A DNA stretch of 64,000 bases from Shinella fusca (GTDB lineage Bacteria > Pseudomonadota > Alphaproteobacteria > Rhizobiales > Rhizobiaceae): assembly GCF_014203155.1 (NCBI RefSeq), contig NZ_JACHIK010000009.1, forward strand, positions 62,001 to 126,000. Direction: 5' to 3'. Below are positions 24,151-33,190 of the stretch, piece after piece. The translations under genes and the position numbers were made by a program. Below the pieces are notes generated by a model that saw only the letters and a program-made list of their open reading frames with translations, searched no databases and was not told the DNA's origin. Each line of letters starts with the position of its first letter. Within the stretch, counting starts at the first letter, position 1.

Positions 24151-25898
24151 GGCCGCGCTACCTCGCCGCTCAACATCGACCTGAGAAACGGCAGGAGGCA
24201 ATATTCCTCTGCCCCGTTGACCGTACGATAGCAGTTCATCAGCGTGTCCGTGAGACTTTCGTCTGACAGCACAAACGCTGCCTTGATACGAATTTCGTCC
24301 ATCGAAGCACACGGATAATTCAGGATAGCATCACCAGCATCCTCGTAGGCGCTCCATTCTACGCTGTCGCCGGCTTTGTCTTCGTCTTCACACCACTGCG
24401 TCTCCCATATCCACTTCGCTTCCGCGTATGTTGCGATGAGTTGAACAAGCATGGATGGCCTTGCCTGCACCGGGCAGTTCTCTTGGGCAATCAACCTTAC
24501 ACGCCGCTCGAACTCCTTCGAGAAATCGCTGTCCGTATCGTCCGTATCGACAAGGAACTGGATCGCCACGTCCCGCGGCATCTGCGGCGCGGCGGCGATG
24601 ATGCGCGCCTGCAAGCTGGCATACTGCTGATAGACCGCGTCTGCTTCTTCCTCCGCCATGCCGATGACGTTATGGTTGCGAACGGCAAGCCATTCCTCGT
24701 ACATTTCGGGGATCGTCGGTGATGCGGTCGCAACCGTCTGGCCAGTCGAAGCGCGGCCGCCCGGCACACGTTTACCCCCTTCAAGATAGCCGAGAGCGGC
24801 GCGCACCATGCATTCGGCGGCATCCGTTCCATACACACCATCATCCTCTCCCAAGGCGGCACGAAGAGCCTCTATAGCGCTCTCGCGGGTGCGGGCGGGC
24901 TCGGTCCAGTTATCGAGCTTCTCCTGCCACGGCTCGTAGGTCATGGCCCCATATTCGGACCAGCGTACATCGTCGTCGTCTTCTGCCGCGAGACGGTTGA
25001 ACTCGATGAGGCCCGCCCGATAGGCTTTAATCGCTTCAAGCAGCGGGTCGGGAACAGGATCAACGAGTCCGGCCGGTCCGGGGATCAGCGTCTTGAGGAA
25101 ATCACGAAAGTGGAACGGTTCGTCACCGAAGCCAATTTCGGCGGTCTCCTCCAGCCAGCCATTTTCCAGTATCGCCATCACCTTGCGGCGAACGTCCTCC
25201 TCCGTCCGGCACTGGTATCGGATCAGTTTTTTGCACGACGCCCACGACTGTTCATATTCTGGGCCATCCGCGACAAGATCACCGTCTTCGTCGGCCATCG
25301 CGCTCCACGCATCCTTATTGGCATAGAAATCGCGAATAAGCGTATCAATTTCCGTCGCAGGAGCCCCAGCGTCATCAACTTGACGGCATCTAGCCGCGTT
25401 CGCCACAGTGCCAGAATTCACGGTGGCTATGTCCTTCGCGATCCTGGCGACCGACATGGCATATTCATTCACGGCGGCCATGAAGCCGATCACAAGCCCC
25501 TTTGCAGGGCGCTTGGCAATCATATCCAGCACAATGCAGCCGAGGAGAGTCCGACTTCCGTTGGTCGGGTGCTCGCCCAGATACTTTAGGTATTCCTCGG
25601 CAAGGGCGCGGCCCATCTCGCAATCTGCCGCATAGTCCGACGTTCGGTAGCCGCCATCAGATGCGACAGTCCAATAATCAATTCCTCCTCCTTCTTTGCG
25701 GGTCTTCAGACGCATGAAGGAAAGATCGAGCGCCGGATGCGGTGATTCCAACATATAGTTCTCATCCTCTTTTCCAGATGTAGCTTCTACCGCGTCGGGC
25801 TTAACCGCCTCGGCCTGAACCTTCGCCAATACGGCGAGGCTTGTGGCAACCTGCACATCGTTCGGCTCGACGGTGATGCTGGGATTCTTGGCGTTCAT
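24147..25898 (-). CDS. Large hypothetical accessory protein
   Basis: This 583-aa soluble, acidic, mostly helical protein starts at ATG 25898, with GGAGGA five bases upstream. There are no transmembrane segments, Walker or catalytic motifs that I can recognise. The C-terminal two thirds are rich in Trp/Tyr/Ala helices and contain loosely repeated units of the form LLEAIKAYRAGLIEFNRLA and MYEEWLAVRNHNVIGMAEEEADA. Proteins of this style are frequent on rhizobial plasmids and islands. It overlaps the 104-aa gene by 4 bp. It lies between a deaminase and a decayed restriction operon, so defence or element biology is possible but unproven. Confidence 0.72.
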   Translation of the reverse strand: MNAKNPSITVEPNDVQVATSLAVLAKVQAEAVKPDAVEATSGKEDENYMLESPHPALDLSFMRLKTRKEGGGIDYWTVASDGGYRTSDYAADCEMGRALAEEYLKYLGEHPTNGSRTLLGCIVLDMIAKRPAKGLVIGFMAAVNEYAMSVARIAKDIATVNSGTVANAARCRQVDDAGAPATEIDTLIRDFYANKDAWSAMADEDGDLVADGPEYEQSWASCKKLIRYQCRTEEDVRRKVMAILENGWLEETAEIGFGDEPFHFRDFLKTLIPGPAGLVDPVPDPLLEAIKAYRAGLIEFNRLAAEDDDDVRWSEYGAMTYEPWQEKLDNWTEPARTRESAIEALRAALGEDDGVYGTDAAECMVRAALGYLEGGKRVPGGRASTGQTVATASPTIPEMYEEWLAVRNHNVIGMAEEEADAVYQQYASLQARIIAAAPQMPRDVAIQFLVDTDDTDSDFSKEFERRVRLIAQENCPVQARPSMLVQLIATYAEAKWIWETQWCEDEDKAGDSVEWSAYEDAGDAILNYPCASMDEIRIKAAFVLSDESLTDTLMNCYRTVNGAEEYCLLPFLRSMLSGEVARP

Positions 25899-26035
25899 TT
25901 TGTCCTCCTGAAACTGGGCCGATCTATTCGGGCGGATCGGCGAGCCCGACAACTTTGAGTTTGAAACGTCGTAACAGCGCCGTTGATTTCCACAGGTGGC
26001 TGTGCCGCGACGGCAAAGCCGAGTAGACGTTCGGC

Positions 26036-26230
26036 TTATGCAGCCTCCCCCATGTCAGCTTGCGCTAGAGCTTCAATTTCGGTGATGATGGCGAAGGAGT
26101 TGCCAGCGAAATGGTGAGCGCGGGCCTTGATGAGAAGGCCGGCGAAGCAGGTGGGGCGGATCGGCGCGATTTCCTGCGCCAAATCCTCCAGCTTCTCATA
26201 AAGCTCATTGACGTGATGGACGGTGCAGCC
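26036..26230 (-). pseudogene. C-terminal fragment of an unidentified gene
   Basis: The last ~64 codons read as a sensible protein end (ELYEKLEDLAQEIAPIRPT, then AGLLIKARAHHFAGNSFAII) up to a TAA at 26036. Upstream, the frame dissolves into the antisense of the hsdM fragment at about 26230. It is the 3' remnant of a gene whose front was lost where hsdM was joined. Confidence 0.6.
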
Positions 26231-26242
26231 GGTCACGGCGAC

Positions 26243-27508
26243 CCGGCATGCGGCACGGGAGGCATGCTCGCTGAAGCGCAACGATACATGCGCGATCATC
26301 ACAAGGATGCGAAGCTCTACGTCTACGGCCAGGACTACAACAAGCGCGCTTTTGCGACGGCCGCGTCCGACATGCTGATGAAGCAGGTCGACCACAACGG
26401 TGGAGGCGAAAACGTCCAGTTCGGCGACAGCTTCACCGATGATAAGTTTGAGGGCCAGACCTTCGACTATTTCATCGCTAATCCGCCCTTTGGCGTGGAC
26501 TGGAAGAGGCAGCAGAAGGAAATCGTCCGGCGGCATGAGAAGGCCCCGCAGGGAAGCCCATGGAGCGCAGGCCTGCCGCGTGTGAACGACGGCTCGTTGC
26601 TCTTCCTTCAGCACATGATCTCGAAGTTTGAGGACGTCGACCCCAAAGCGCAGAAGTATGGCTCGCGGGCGGCCATCGTGTTTTCGGGCTCCCCCCTGTT
26701 CACCGGCGGGGCGGGCGGCGGCGAAAGCAACATCCGCAAGTGGATCATCGAGCGCGACATGCTCGAGGCTATCGTCGCCCTGCCGGAGCAGATGTTCTAC
26801 AACACCGGGATCGGCACCTACATCTGGGTCGTCACCAACAACAAGCCCTCACATCGCAAGGGCGCCATCCAGCTTGTCGACGCGCGCGACATCTACATGC
26901 CGATGGGCCGCAGTCAGGGTGACAAGCGCCGCAAGATCGGCGCGGGCAACGCGCCCGAGGGCGACGACCGGCCGGACGAGCCCGATCAGATCGGCGAGAT
27001 CGTGCGCCTGTATGGGGCGTTCGCTCCGAACGCGAAGACCAAGATCTTCGACAATGCCGACTTCGGTTACACCCGCGTCACCATTGAACGTCCCCTTCGG
27101 CTACGCTACCGGATGACGGTCGAGGATAAGGCCCGCTTCCTCGACGCGGCGCCACATCTGCTCGATGACATGCAGGCGATCGACAAGGCTCTCGGACGTG
27201 AAATGGAACTGGACTGGAACAAGGTCTGGGGCAACATCGAGAAGCTTTTGAAGAAGCGAGAGTCCCGCTGGCGCGCGCCCGAGGTCAAGCTGTTCCGCAA
27301 CGTGTTCACCGTGAAGGACGCCGAGGCCGAGCGGGTGAAGTTTGGAAAGGGCTTCGAGGCGGACCCCGATCTGCGCGATTTCGAGAATATCCCGTTAAAA
27401 GAGGACGTCGACGCCTATTTCGCGCGTGAGGTTCTGCCGCACGTGCCCGATGCCTGGATGGACCGGAGCAAGGATAAGGTCGGCTACCCGTCTTCGCGCA
27501 GGAAGTGA
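26243..27508 (+). pseudogene. hsdM: Type I restriction-modification methyltransferase, internal fragment
   Basis: The fragment starts abruptly at the AdoMet motif DPACGTGGML; the HsdM N-terminal helical domain (about 150-200 residues) is missing. The catalytic N6-adenine motif NPPFGVDW is present, and the frame stays open through VLPHVPDAWMDRSKDKVGY. There the usual C-terminus is replaced by unrelated codons. An open frame extends upstream to 26111, but that part is antisense to the 26036-26230 fragment. Loss of both ends makes activity very unlikely. Confidence 0.85.
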
Positions 27509-27756
27509 AGCGCTACTCCAAGGGCGTCTGGTCCTCCCGCCTACGGCTTTATCCCGAAGGCTTCTTCGAAACCTGGTGGCCCGTCCCGCCGCTTGATGAA
27601 CAGCAAGATATTGTCGAGCGTATCAGTGCCGAAACAACCAAGATCGACCGCCTGCGGGCTGCAACCGAGAACTCCATCGCCCTGCTGAAAGAGCGCCGCG
27701 CAGCCCTGATCGCAGCGGCCGTGACCGGCCAGATTGAAATTTCGGAGGCCACATGA
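27505..27756 (+). pseudogene. hsdS: Type I specificity subunit, C-terminal fragment
   Basis: Only the distal conserved region remains (about 80 codons): RLYPEGFF, PVPPLDEQQDIVERI and the closing helix SIALLKERRAALIAAAVTGQI. Both target-recognition domains are gone. It is joined directly to the truncated hsdM (about 27490) and its TGA overlaps the next start (ATGA at 27753). Confidence 0.85.
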
Positions 27757-27791
27757 AGATTAGACGGCTCAGCGTTTCCGGCCTTCGCGGC
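27753..27791 (+). pseudogene. 5' stub of a gene that followed hsdS
   Basis: ATG at 27753 begins MKIRRLSVSGLRG, the typical opening of an AAA/RecF-like ATPase (beta strand before the Walker A). After 13 codons it is cut and joined to hsdR sequence. The ATGA overlap with hsdS shows it was an operon member, as with RloA-type genes in some type I loci. Confidence 0.55.
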
Positions 27792-27793
27792 TT

Positions 27794-28294
27794 GAGTATT
27801 ATCGCCTGCAGAAGATCAGCGAAGGCTCGATCAGCCTGAGCAATGGCCAGGCCAACCGGCTCGATGGTCCCTCAGAGCTCGGAACCGGTGTGCTGCACGA
27901 GGAAGCGGTTCCACTTTCGCGTCTCATCGATGTCGTCAACGACCGGTTCGGGACCGACTTCAATCAGGCAGATCAGCTGTTCTTCGATCAGATCGTGGAA
28001 GCGGCCATCTCAGACACAGCATTGAAACAGGCCGCAGCCGTCAATCCTGGAGAGAAGTTCGAACTCGTCTTCAGGAACCTGCTTGAGGCGCTGTTTGTCG
28101 AACGTATGGACCAGAACGAAGAAATTTTCGCGCGATTCATGAACGATAAGTCCTTCCAAAAGGTGGTGGTAGGTTGGCTTTCATCCGAAGCCTATCGAAG
28201 GCTACGACTTTCTGACTTCAGTCGTATCGAGGATAGCAATTGCGCCGTATTTCATGGGATTGTCACGCCGTGCAAATTTCGCTGGAATCGTTGA
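27794..28294 (+). pseudogene. hsdR: Type I restriction endonuclease, C-terminal fragment
   Basis: The frame begins at EYYRLQKISEGSISL without a start codon and continues through HEEAVPLSRLIDVVNDRFGTDF and LLEALFVERMDQNEEIFARFM to SEAYRRLR at about 28205. This is the HsdR C-terminal helical domain. The nuclease and helicase domains are absent. The last 25 codons to the stop at 28294 are unrelated. Confidence 0.8.
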
Positions 28295-28308
28295 ACCCGA
28301 CGAAACGC

Positions 28309-28378
28309 GCACTCTTGTGCATTCCAATGAACTGCGCGACACGGACACGCATCGCGCGAACGATGCAATTTTATGCTC
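28309..28378 (+). repeat. Attachment arm preceding att copy 3
   Basis: Seventy base pairs (GCACTCTTGTGCATTCC... to ATTTTATGCTC) closely match the arm at 21208-21274. Together with att copy 3 it is the right end of element B. The two arms differ at several positions, so the elements are related but not recent duplicates. Confidence 0.8.
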
Positions 28379-28421
28379 GCCAAGGTTGGGGTCGAGCGTT
28401 CGAATCGCTTCACCCGCTCCA
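28379..28421 (+). repeat. Attachment-site repeat, copy 3
   Basis: A 43-bp match to the tRNA-Gly 3' end (GCCAAGG... to CCA). It marks the right edge of the tandem island; chromosomal DNA resumes after it. Confidence 0.93.
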
Positions 28422-28441
28422 TTCTCTCCAAAGTTTTTGAA

Positions 28442-28465
28442 GCCTCGGTTCTGCCCGAGGCTTTT
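28442..28465 (+). terminator. Original tRNA-Gly terminator, displaced by integration
   Basis: GCCTCGG, a 6-nt loop and CCGAGGC are followed by TTTTGTGTTTT. It is the counterpart of the hairpin at 8469-8490. It was presumably directly behind the tRNA before insertion. Confidence 0.8.
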
Positions 28466-28519
28466 GTGTTTTCCGGCTTCGGAATGAGCGGATGCCGTTT
28501 CCGCCTTGCCTCAAGCGAA

Positions 28520-28555
28520 AACGGGCGGCGACCGTTTCTTGGGTCGCCGCCCGTT
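28520..28555 (-). terminator. Terminator of the chemoreceptor gene
   Basis: A 14-bp perfect inverted repeat (AACGGGCGGCGACC, 8-nt loop, GGTCGCCGCCCGTT) is followed, in the minus direction, by TTCGC. It lies 22 bp beyond the chemoreceptor stop. Confidence 0.8.
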
Positions 28556-28577
28556 TCTGGTTCGAGCCGGAGGCGGC

Positions 28578-30485
28578 TTATGCGGCGCGGCGGTGTCCCT
28601 GGGCCGCGGCGCGGGGTTCGGCGATGTGGAACTGCGACAGGGCGGTCTGGAGCTGGGCGGCTTCGCCGGCGAGCATCTGGCTGGCGGCCGTGGTTTCCTC
28701 CACCATCGCGGCGTTCTGCTGGGTCATCTGGTCCATCTGGTTGACGGCCGTGTTGATCTCGCCGAGGGCGGCGGACTGTTCCTGCGCGGCACGGGTGATC
28801 GAGACGACGTGGTCGTTGACGCGGTTGACGAGGTCCTTGATCTCGGAGAGCACGTCGCCCGTCGACAGCACCAGCGAGACGCCGCCCTTCACCTCGCCGG
28901 CAGAGGCGTTGATCAGGGTCTTGATCTCCTTGGCGGCATTGGCCGAGCGCTGGGCAAGCTCGCGCACTTCCTGCGCGACGACCGCAAAGCCGCGCCCCGC
29001 CTCGCCCGCACGCGCCGCCTCGACGCCGGCATTGAGGGCCAGCAGGTTCGTCTGGAAGGCGATCTCGTCGATCACGGAGATGATCTGGCTGATCTTCTGC
29101 GAGGACTGCTCGATGCGGCCCATGGCGTCGATGGCGCTCTGGACGATCTCGCCGGACTTGTCGGCGCTGTCCTTGGCCTCGCGCACGATCTCCGACGCCT
29201 CGATGGCGCGGGTCGTGGAGGTCTTCACCGTGGTGGTGATCTCTTCCAGCGCGGCGGCGGTCTCCTCGAGCGAGGCGGCCTGCTGCTCCGTGCGGTGGGC
29301 GAGCTGGTCGGCAGCCGCCGAAAGCTCGCGGGAATTGCCGGTGATCGTGCCGGCGGTGGTGAGGATGCCGGCCATGGTGCTGCGCAGCGTCAGCATGGCG
29401 CCGTTGACGTTGGCCTGGAGCTCGGCGAAATCGCCCTGGAAATGGCCGGCCATTTCCTGCGTGAGGTCGGCATGGGAGAGCGAGGCGATGACGCGGCGCA
29501 CTTCGCTGACGCCCCGGTCGACGTTCTCGACGAGCTCGTTGACGCTGGTTGCGAAGCGGCTGAGATCCTCGTCCTCGTACACCTTGGTGATGCGGCGGGA
29601 GAAGTCGCCGGCGGCAGCGGCGGCGACGATGGTGCTGATGTTCGACTGCAGGTCCTTGCTCTGCGCCTGGAGGGCGGCTTCCTGCGCCTCCATCTCGCGC
29701 ATCTGCATCTCGTTGGCGCGGAAGACGTCGAGCGTGCGGGCCATGGCGCCGATCTCGTCCTTGCGCTCGGTACCGGGGATCTCGTCGTCGAGCTTGCCGG
29801 CGGCAAGGTTCGACATCACGCCGGTAAGGCGCTGGATCGGCCGCACGATGCCGTTGCGGGCCAGCAGCATGCTCGCCAGCATGCCGGCGACGATGCAGAC
29901 GAAGGCGGTGACGAGCAGGAGGGCCTGCGTGGTCGTCGAGCGCGAGATCGCGGCGGCGCGCGCGGTCGAGAGCGTCTCGGCGGAATAGGTCGTGTATTCC
30001 TTGAGCGCGACGGTGACGGCCTTCTGGCCTTCCAGCGCCTTGTCGAGCGCGGCGAGGACGGCGGCCCGATCTCGGCCCTTGTCGGAGCCGGCAATGGCCA
30101 CCATGGCGCGGATGTCGTCGAAATAGGGCATCAGCGTGCCGCGGATGCCCTCGAGCAGCTTCTCCTCGTTGGCGTCGGCGGTCGAGGCGATCTTCGGCAG
30201 GCGGTCCAGCATTTCCTTGGCGCGCTTTTCCGTCTCGGCGGCGAAATCGGCCGCCTTTTCCGGCGCCATGGCGAGCTGGTAGGTCATGCGGCTGATGGCG
30301 ATGACGTCGATGCGCAGGTCCATGGCCTCGCGGGCGACCTCCTCGCGCGCGCCGGTATCCTCCAGCGCCGAACCGAGCGAGGTAAGGCCCCGGCTGCCGA
30401 CGGCGGCGATGGTGCCGGCGGCAATGCCCATCAGCAGAACGAGAAGCCCGACTTTCCGGGAAATGGAGAGATCCGAGAGTTTCAT
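28578..30485 (-). CDS. Methyl-accepting chemotaxis protein
   Basis: This is a 635-aa transmembrane chemoreceptor. TM1 (VGLLVLLMGIAAGTIAAVG, residues ~11-29) is followed by a ~160-residue periplasmic helical sensor. TM2 (ALLLVTAFVCIVAGMLASMLLA) is at ~190. A HAMP linker, a second HAMP-like stretch and the MCP signalling hairpin follow, with the tip region EIAFQTNLLALNAGVEAARAGE (cited as a landmark). The C-terminus ends RRAA without a CheR-docking pentapeptide. The ligand is unknown. It is the first backbone gene to the right of the island. Confidence 0.95.
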   Translation of the reverse strand: MKLSDLSISRKVGLLVLLMGIAAGTIAAVGSRGLTSLGSALEDTGAREEVAREAMDLRIDVIAISRMTYQLAMAPEKAADFAAETEKRAKEMLDRLPKIASTADANEEKLLEGIRGTLMPYFDDIRAMVAIAGSDKGRDRAAVLAALDKALEGQKAVTVALKEYTTYSAETLSTARAAAISRSTTTQALLLVTAFVCIVAGMLASMLLARNGIVRPIQRLTGVMSNLAAGKLDDEIPGTERKDEIGAMARTLDVFRANEMQMREMEAQEAALQAQSKDLQSNISTIVAAAAAGDFSRRITKVYEDEDLSRFATSVNELVENVDRGVSEVRRVIASLSHADLTQEMAGHFQGDFAELQANVNGAMLTLRSTMAGILTTAGTITGNSRELSAAADQLAHRTEQQAASLEETAAALEEITTTVKTSTTRAIEASEIVREAKDSADKSGEIVQSAIDAMGRIEQSSQKISQIISVIDEIAFQTNLLALNAGVEAARAGEAGRGFAVVAQEVRELAQRSANAAKEIKTLINASAGEVKGGVSLVLSTGDVLSEIKDLVNRVNDHVVSITRAAQEQSAALGEINTAVNQMDQMTQQNAAMVEETTAASQMLAGEAAQLQTALSQFHIAEPRAAAQGHRRAA

Positions 30486-30630
30486 GGGAGACAGATCCTG
30501 TCAGGGCGACCGGCGCTGTCCTGGCGCGTTCAATCCCGCACAACCCGGCATCATTCCAGGTCCTTGCCTCGGGTTTTCCGTCAGAAAGGTTTCGATTTTG
30601 TTGCCTTGCAGCAAACCCGTGCCGGAAGGC

Positions 30631-31647
30631 TCAGGCCTTGCGGAACACGTAGTCCGTTTCCTGCCGCAACGCCTTGCCGGGGCGCAGCACCGCATCGGGG
30701 AAATTGCCGTGGTTGACGGCATCCGGCCAGACCTGCGTTTCAAGGCAGAAGCCGGCGAAAGGCCCGTAGTGCCGGCCGCCGAGACCGGGAACGGGAGAAT
30801 CCACATAGGCGCCGGTATAGAGCTGCACGCCGGGCTCGGTGGTCGAGACCGACAGCGACACGCCGGAAAGCGGGCTGCGCACCTCGGCGACGGGGCGCTT
30901 TTCCTGCCGCGCGGCGGAAAGGCAGAAATTGTGGTCGAAGGCGATGCCGCCCTCCTCCGTCTGGCGGCGGAGCGGCGTCCAGTCGCGAAGGTCGAAGGGC
31001 GTGCCGGCGACGGGGCGGACCTCGCCGGTCGGGATGAGGTTCTCGTCGACGGGCAGGTAATGCTCGGCCGCAAGGCGGATCTCGTGGCCGAACGCATCGG
31101 CGCCGCCGTCGAGGATGAAATAGCTGTGCTGGCAGAGATTGGCCGGCGTCGGCGCATCCGTGGTCGCCTCATAGGCGACGGAAAGCGTGCCGCCGCCGGA
31201 AAGGCGATAAGTGCAGGCAACGGCGCAATTGCCGGGATAGCCGGCGCGGCCCGCGGGATCGGTGACCGTCAGGGTGACGAAATCCGCCCCCTGTGCCGCA
31301 ATGCGCCAGTTCTGCCGCCCCGTGCCGTCGCTGCCGCCGTGCAGGTGCGTGACGCCGCGTTCGTTGCATTCGAGCTGGTAGGCCGTGCCGTCGATGGAGA
31401 AGCGCCCGCCGGCGATGCGGTTGGCGCAGCGTCCCGGCGTCGCGCCGAAATAGGGGGAATGGTCGAGATAGGAGGCAAGATCCTCGAAACCGAGCACGAG
31501 AGGCGCATCGTGGCCTTCGAGGCGAAGGTCCTGGATGACCGCGCCCCAGGTCAGCACATGGGCCGTGAGGCCGCCGCCCGCGATCGTGATGCGCTCGACC
31601 GCCTCGCCGGAGGCAAGGCGCCCGAAGATCTCATTTCCTGCACTCAC
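30631..31647 (-). CDS. galM: Aldose 1-epimerase (mutarotase)
   Basis: This 338-aa mutarotase interconverts alpha and beta aldoses. Family features are THLHGGSDGTGRQNW, the catalytic His in NLCQHSYFILDG, GVQLYTGAYVD, and the C-terminal catalytic Glu in CLETQVWPDAVNHGNFP. The length is typical. It is probably monocistronic and lies in the minus-strand series between the chemoreceptor and the GNAT gene. Confidence 0.95.
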   Translation of the reverse strand: MSAGNEIFGRLASGEAVERITIAGGGLTAHVLTWGAVIQDLRLEGHDAPLVLGFEDLASYLDHSPYFGATPGRCANRIAGGRFSIDGTAYQLECNERGVTHLHGGSDGTGRQNWRIAAQGADFVTLTVTDPAGRAGYPGNCAVACTYRLSGGGTLSVAYEATTDAPTPANLCQHSYFILDGGADAFGHEIRLAAEHYLPVDENLIPTGEVRPVAGTPFDLRDWTPLRRQTEEGGIAFDHNFCLSAARQEKRPVAEVRSPLSGVSLSVSTTEPGVQLYTGAYVDSPVPGLGGRHYGPFAGFCLETQVWPDAVNHGNFPDAVLRPGKALRQETDYVFRKA

Positions 31648-31738
31648 GCCTGTCTCCCCCGTCCGGTCATCCGCGCGGCAACCTGCTGCAATTTTCTCCG
31701 GTTCGCAATCGGAAAAGTCATACTTTTTAGAATCCGCC

Positions 31739-32191
31739 TCAGAAATTCTTCTGGTAGACGATGAAGGGCGTCTTGTCGGCGATGCGGTCGTAGAGGTTTC
31801 GCGCGGTGGCGTTGAACTCCTGCGTCATCCAGTAGACCTCCGGCGCGCCGGCCTCCGCGGCCTTGGTGTAGACGCCCTCGATGAGCGCGCGGCCGATACC
31901 GGTGCCGCGCACGTCAGGATCGGCAAAGAGGTCCTGCAGGTAGCAGATATTGCCGAGCGTCCAGCAGGAACGGTGGAAGAGGTAGTGCGCAAGGCCGACG
32001 GGCCGGCCGTCGAGCGTAGCGAGAAGGCCACGATACTCGCCCTGCGCATTCTCGCCCGTCAGCCGGGCGAAGGTGCTGGCATAGACCTCTTCCGGCAGCA
32101 CCGTTTCGTAGAAGGCGAGATAGGCGGTCCACAGGCGCCGCCATTCGCCTTCGTCATGCGTGTGCAGCGGGCGGATGACGACGCGGCTCAT
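31739..32191 (-). CDS. GNAT-family N-acetyltransferase
   Basis: This 150-aa protein begins MSRVVIRPLHTHDEGEWRRL. The acetyl-CoA loop motif is DVRGTGIGRALIEGV and the closing strand is ARNLYDRIADKTPFIVYQKNF. The start at 32191 is 5 bp after the metA stop (32197), so it is probably co-transcribed with metA. The substrate is unknown. Confidence 0.92.
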   Translation of the reverse strand: MSRVVIRPLHTHDEGEWRRLWTAYLAFYETVLPEEVYASTFARLTGENAQGEYRGLLATLDGRPVGLAHYLFHRSCWTLGNICYLQDLFADPDVRGTGIGRALIEGVYTKAAEAGAPEVYWMTQEFNATARNLYDRIADKTPFIVYQKNF

Positions 32192-32196
32192 GGATA

Positions 32197-33120
32197 TCAG
32201 GCTCCCGTTCCGATTTTCTGAAGGTCGTAGGGCGTCGTCTGGTAGATCTCGTTGATCCAGTTGCCGAAGAGCAGGTGCGCATGGCCGCGCCAGCGGTTCT
32301 GCGGCGTCAGCGACGGGTCGTTGTGCGGGAAATAGTTCTTCGGCAGCTTGATCGGCACGCCGGCCGAGACGTCGCGGAAATATTCGTCGGCGAGCGAGGT
32401 GGAATCGTATTCCACATGGTTGAAGATGTAGAGCCGGTTGCCCGCCTTCTCCTCGACCAGGCACACGCCCGTCTCGTCCGAATCGAGCAGAATCTCGAGC
32501 GCCGGCACCTTGCGGATGTCCTCGGTGCGGATTTCCGTCCAGCGCGAGACGGGCACCTCGAAATCGTCGGAGAAGCCGTTGAGATAGACCGAGGAGGGCT
32601 TGCGGTTGTGGTGGCGGTAGACGCCGAAGGCCTTCTCGTCCAGCGTGCGCTTGGGCACGCCGTGGAAGTGGTAGATCGCCGCCATCGCACCCCAGCAGAC
32701 ATTCAGCGTGGAATGCACGTTGGTCTCTGTCCAGTCGAGGATCTGCTTCATCTCGTCCCAATAGGTGACGTCCTCGTAGTCGAGGGTCTCCACCGGCGCG
32801 CCGGTGATGATGAAGCCGTCGAACTTGCGGTGCTTTACCTCCTCCCACGTATCGTAGAAGGAGAGCAGGTGCTCTTCCGAGGTGTTCTTGGCGCGGTGGC
32901 CGCCGACGCGCACCAGCGACAGCTCCACCTGCAGGGGCGAGGCGCCGACGAGGCGCGCCATCTGCACTTCCGTCTTGATCTTGTTCGGCATGAGGTTGAG
33001 CAGCCCGATCTGCAGCGGGCGGATATCCTGCCGGATCGCCACCGTTTCGGTCATCACCCTGACGCCCTCGTTCACGAGGGTTTCGAAGGCGGGGAGCGTA
33101 TCGGGAATCTTGATGGGCAT
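32197..33120 (-). CDS. metA: Homoserine O-acyltransferase MetA (acetyl-type predicted)
   Basis: This 307-aa enzyme activates homoserine for methionine synthesis. Residue numbering matches the E. coli enzyme: catalytic Cys142 (NVCWGA), His235 and Glu237 (NHVEYDS). Position 111 is Glu ([11 protein letters not shown]). In this family Gly111 goes with succinyl-CoA and Glu111 with acetyl-CoA, so this protein is predicted to be a homoserine O-acetyltransferase despite its metA ancestry. It is preceded by a SAM-II riboswitch and followed 5 bp later by a GNAT gene. Confidence 0.95.
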   Translation of the reverse strand: MPIKIPDTLPAFETLVNEGVRVMTETVAIRQDIRPLQIGLLNLMPNKIKTEVQMARLVGASPLQVELSLVRVGGHRAKNTSEEHLLSFYDTWEEVKHRKFDGFIITGAPVETLDYEDVTYWDEMKQILDWTETNVHSTLNVCWGAMAAIYHFHGVPKRTLDEKAFGVYRHHNRKPSSVYLNGFSDDFEVPVSRWTEIRTEDIRKVPALEILLDSDETGVCLVEEKAGNRLYIFNHVEYDSTSLADEYFRDVSAGVPIKLPKNYFPHNDPSLTPQNRWRGHAHLLFGNWINEIYQTTPYDLQKIGTGA

Positions 33121-33190
33121 CTTTCACTCGATCGAAAACAAAAACCGGCCGCAACGATGTCACAGCCGGTCCACGGAAGGTTTTCCTCGC

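Larger units (their letters stand above)
21321..28421. mobile_element. Integrated element B (tandem, probably non-autonomous)
   Basis: About 7.1 kb lies between attachment repeats 2 and 3. It has a deaminase defence gene, two long-coupled unknown genes and fragments of a type I restriction-modification operon. No integrase, excisionase or replication gene is visible, so it may be a decayed element or one mobilised by the integrase of element A. Confidence 0.8.

Noticed and set aside
26111-26242. N-terminal part of the open frame preceding the hsdM motif
   Set aside because: These codons are antisense to the end of another gene fragment and do not resemble the HsdM N-terminal domain.
8403-28421. 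Three spaced identical repeats considered as a CRISPR array
   Set aside because: The copies are 46 bp of tRNA sequence separated by 7-13 kb of genes; they are attachment sites.
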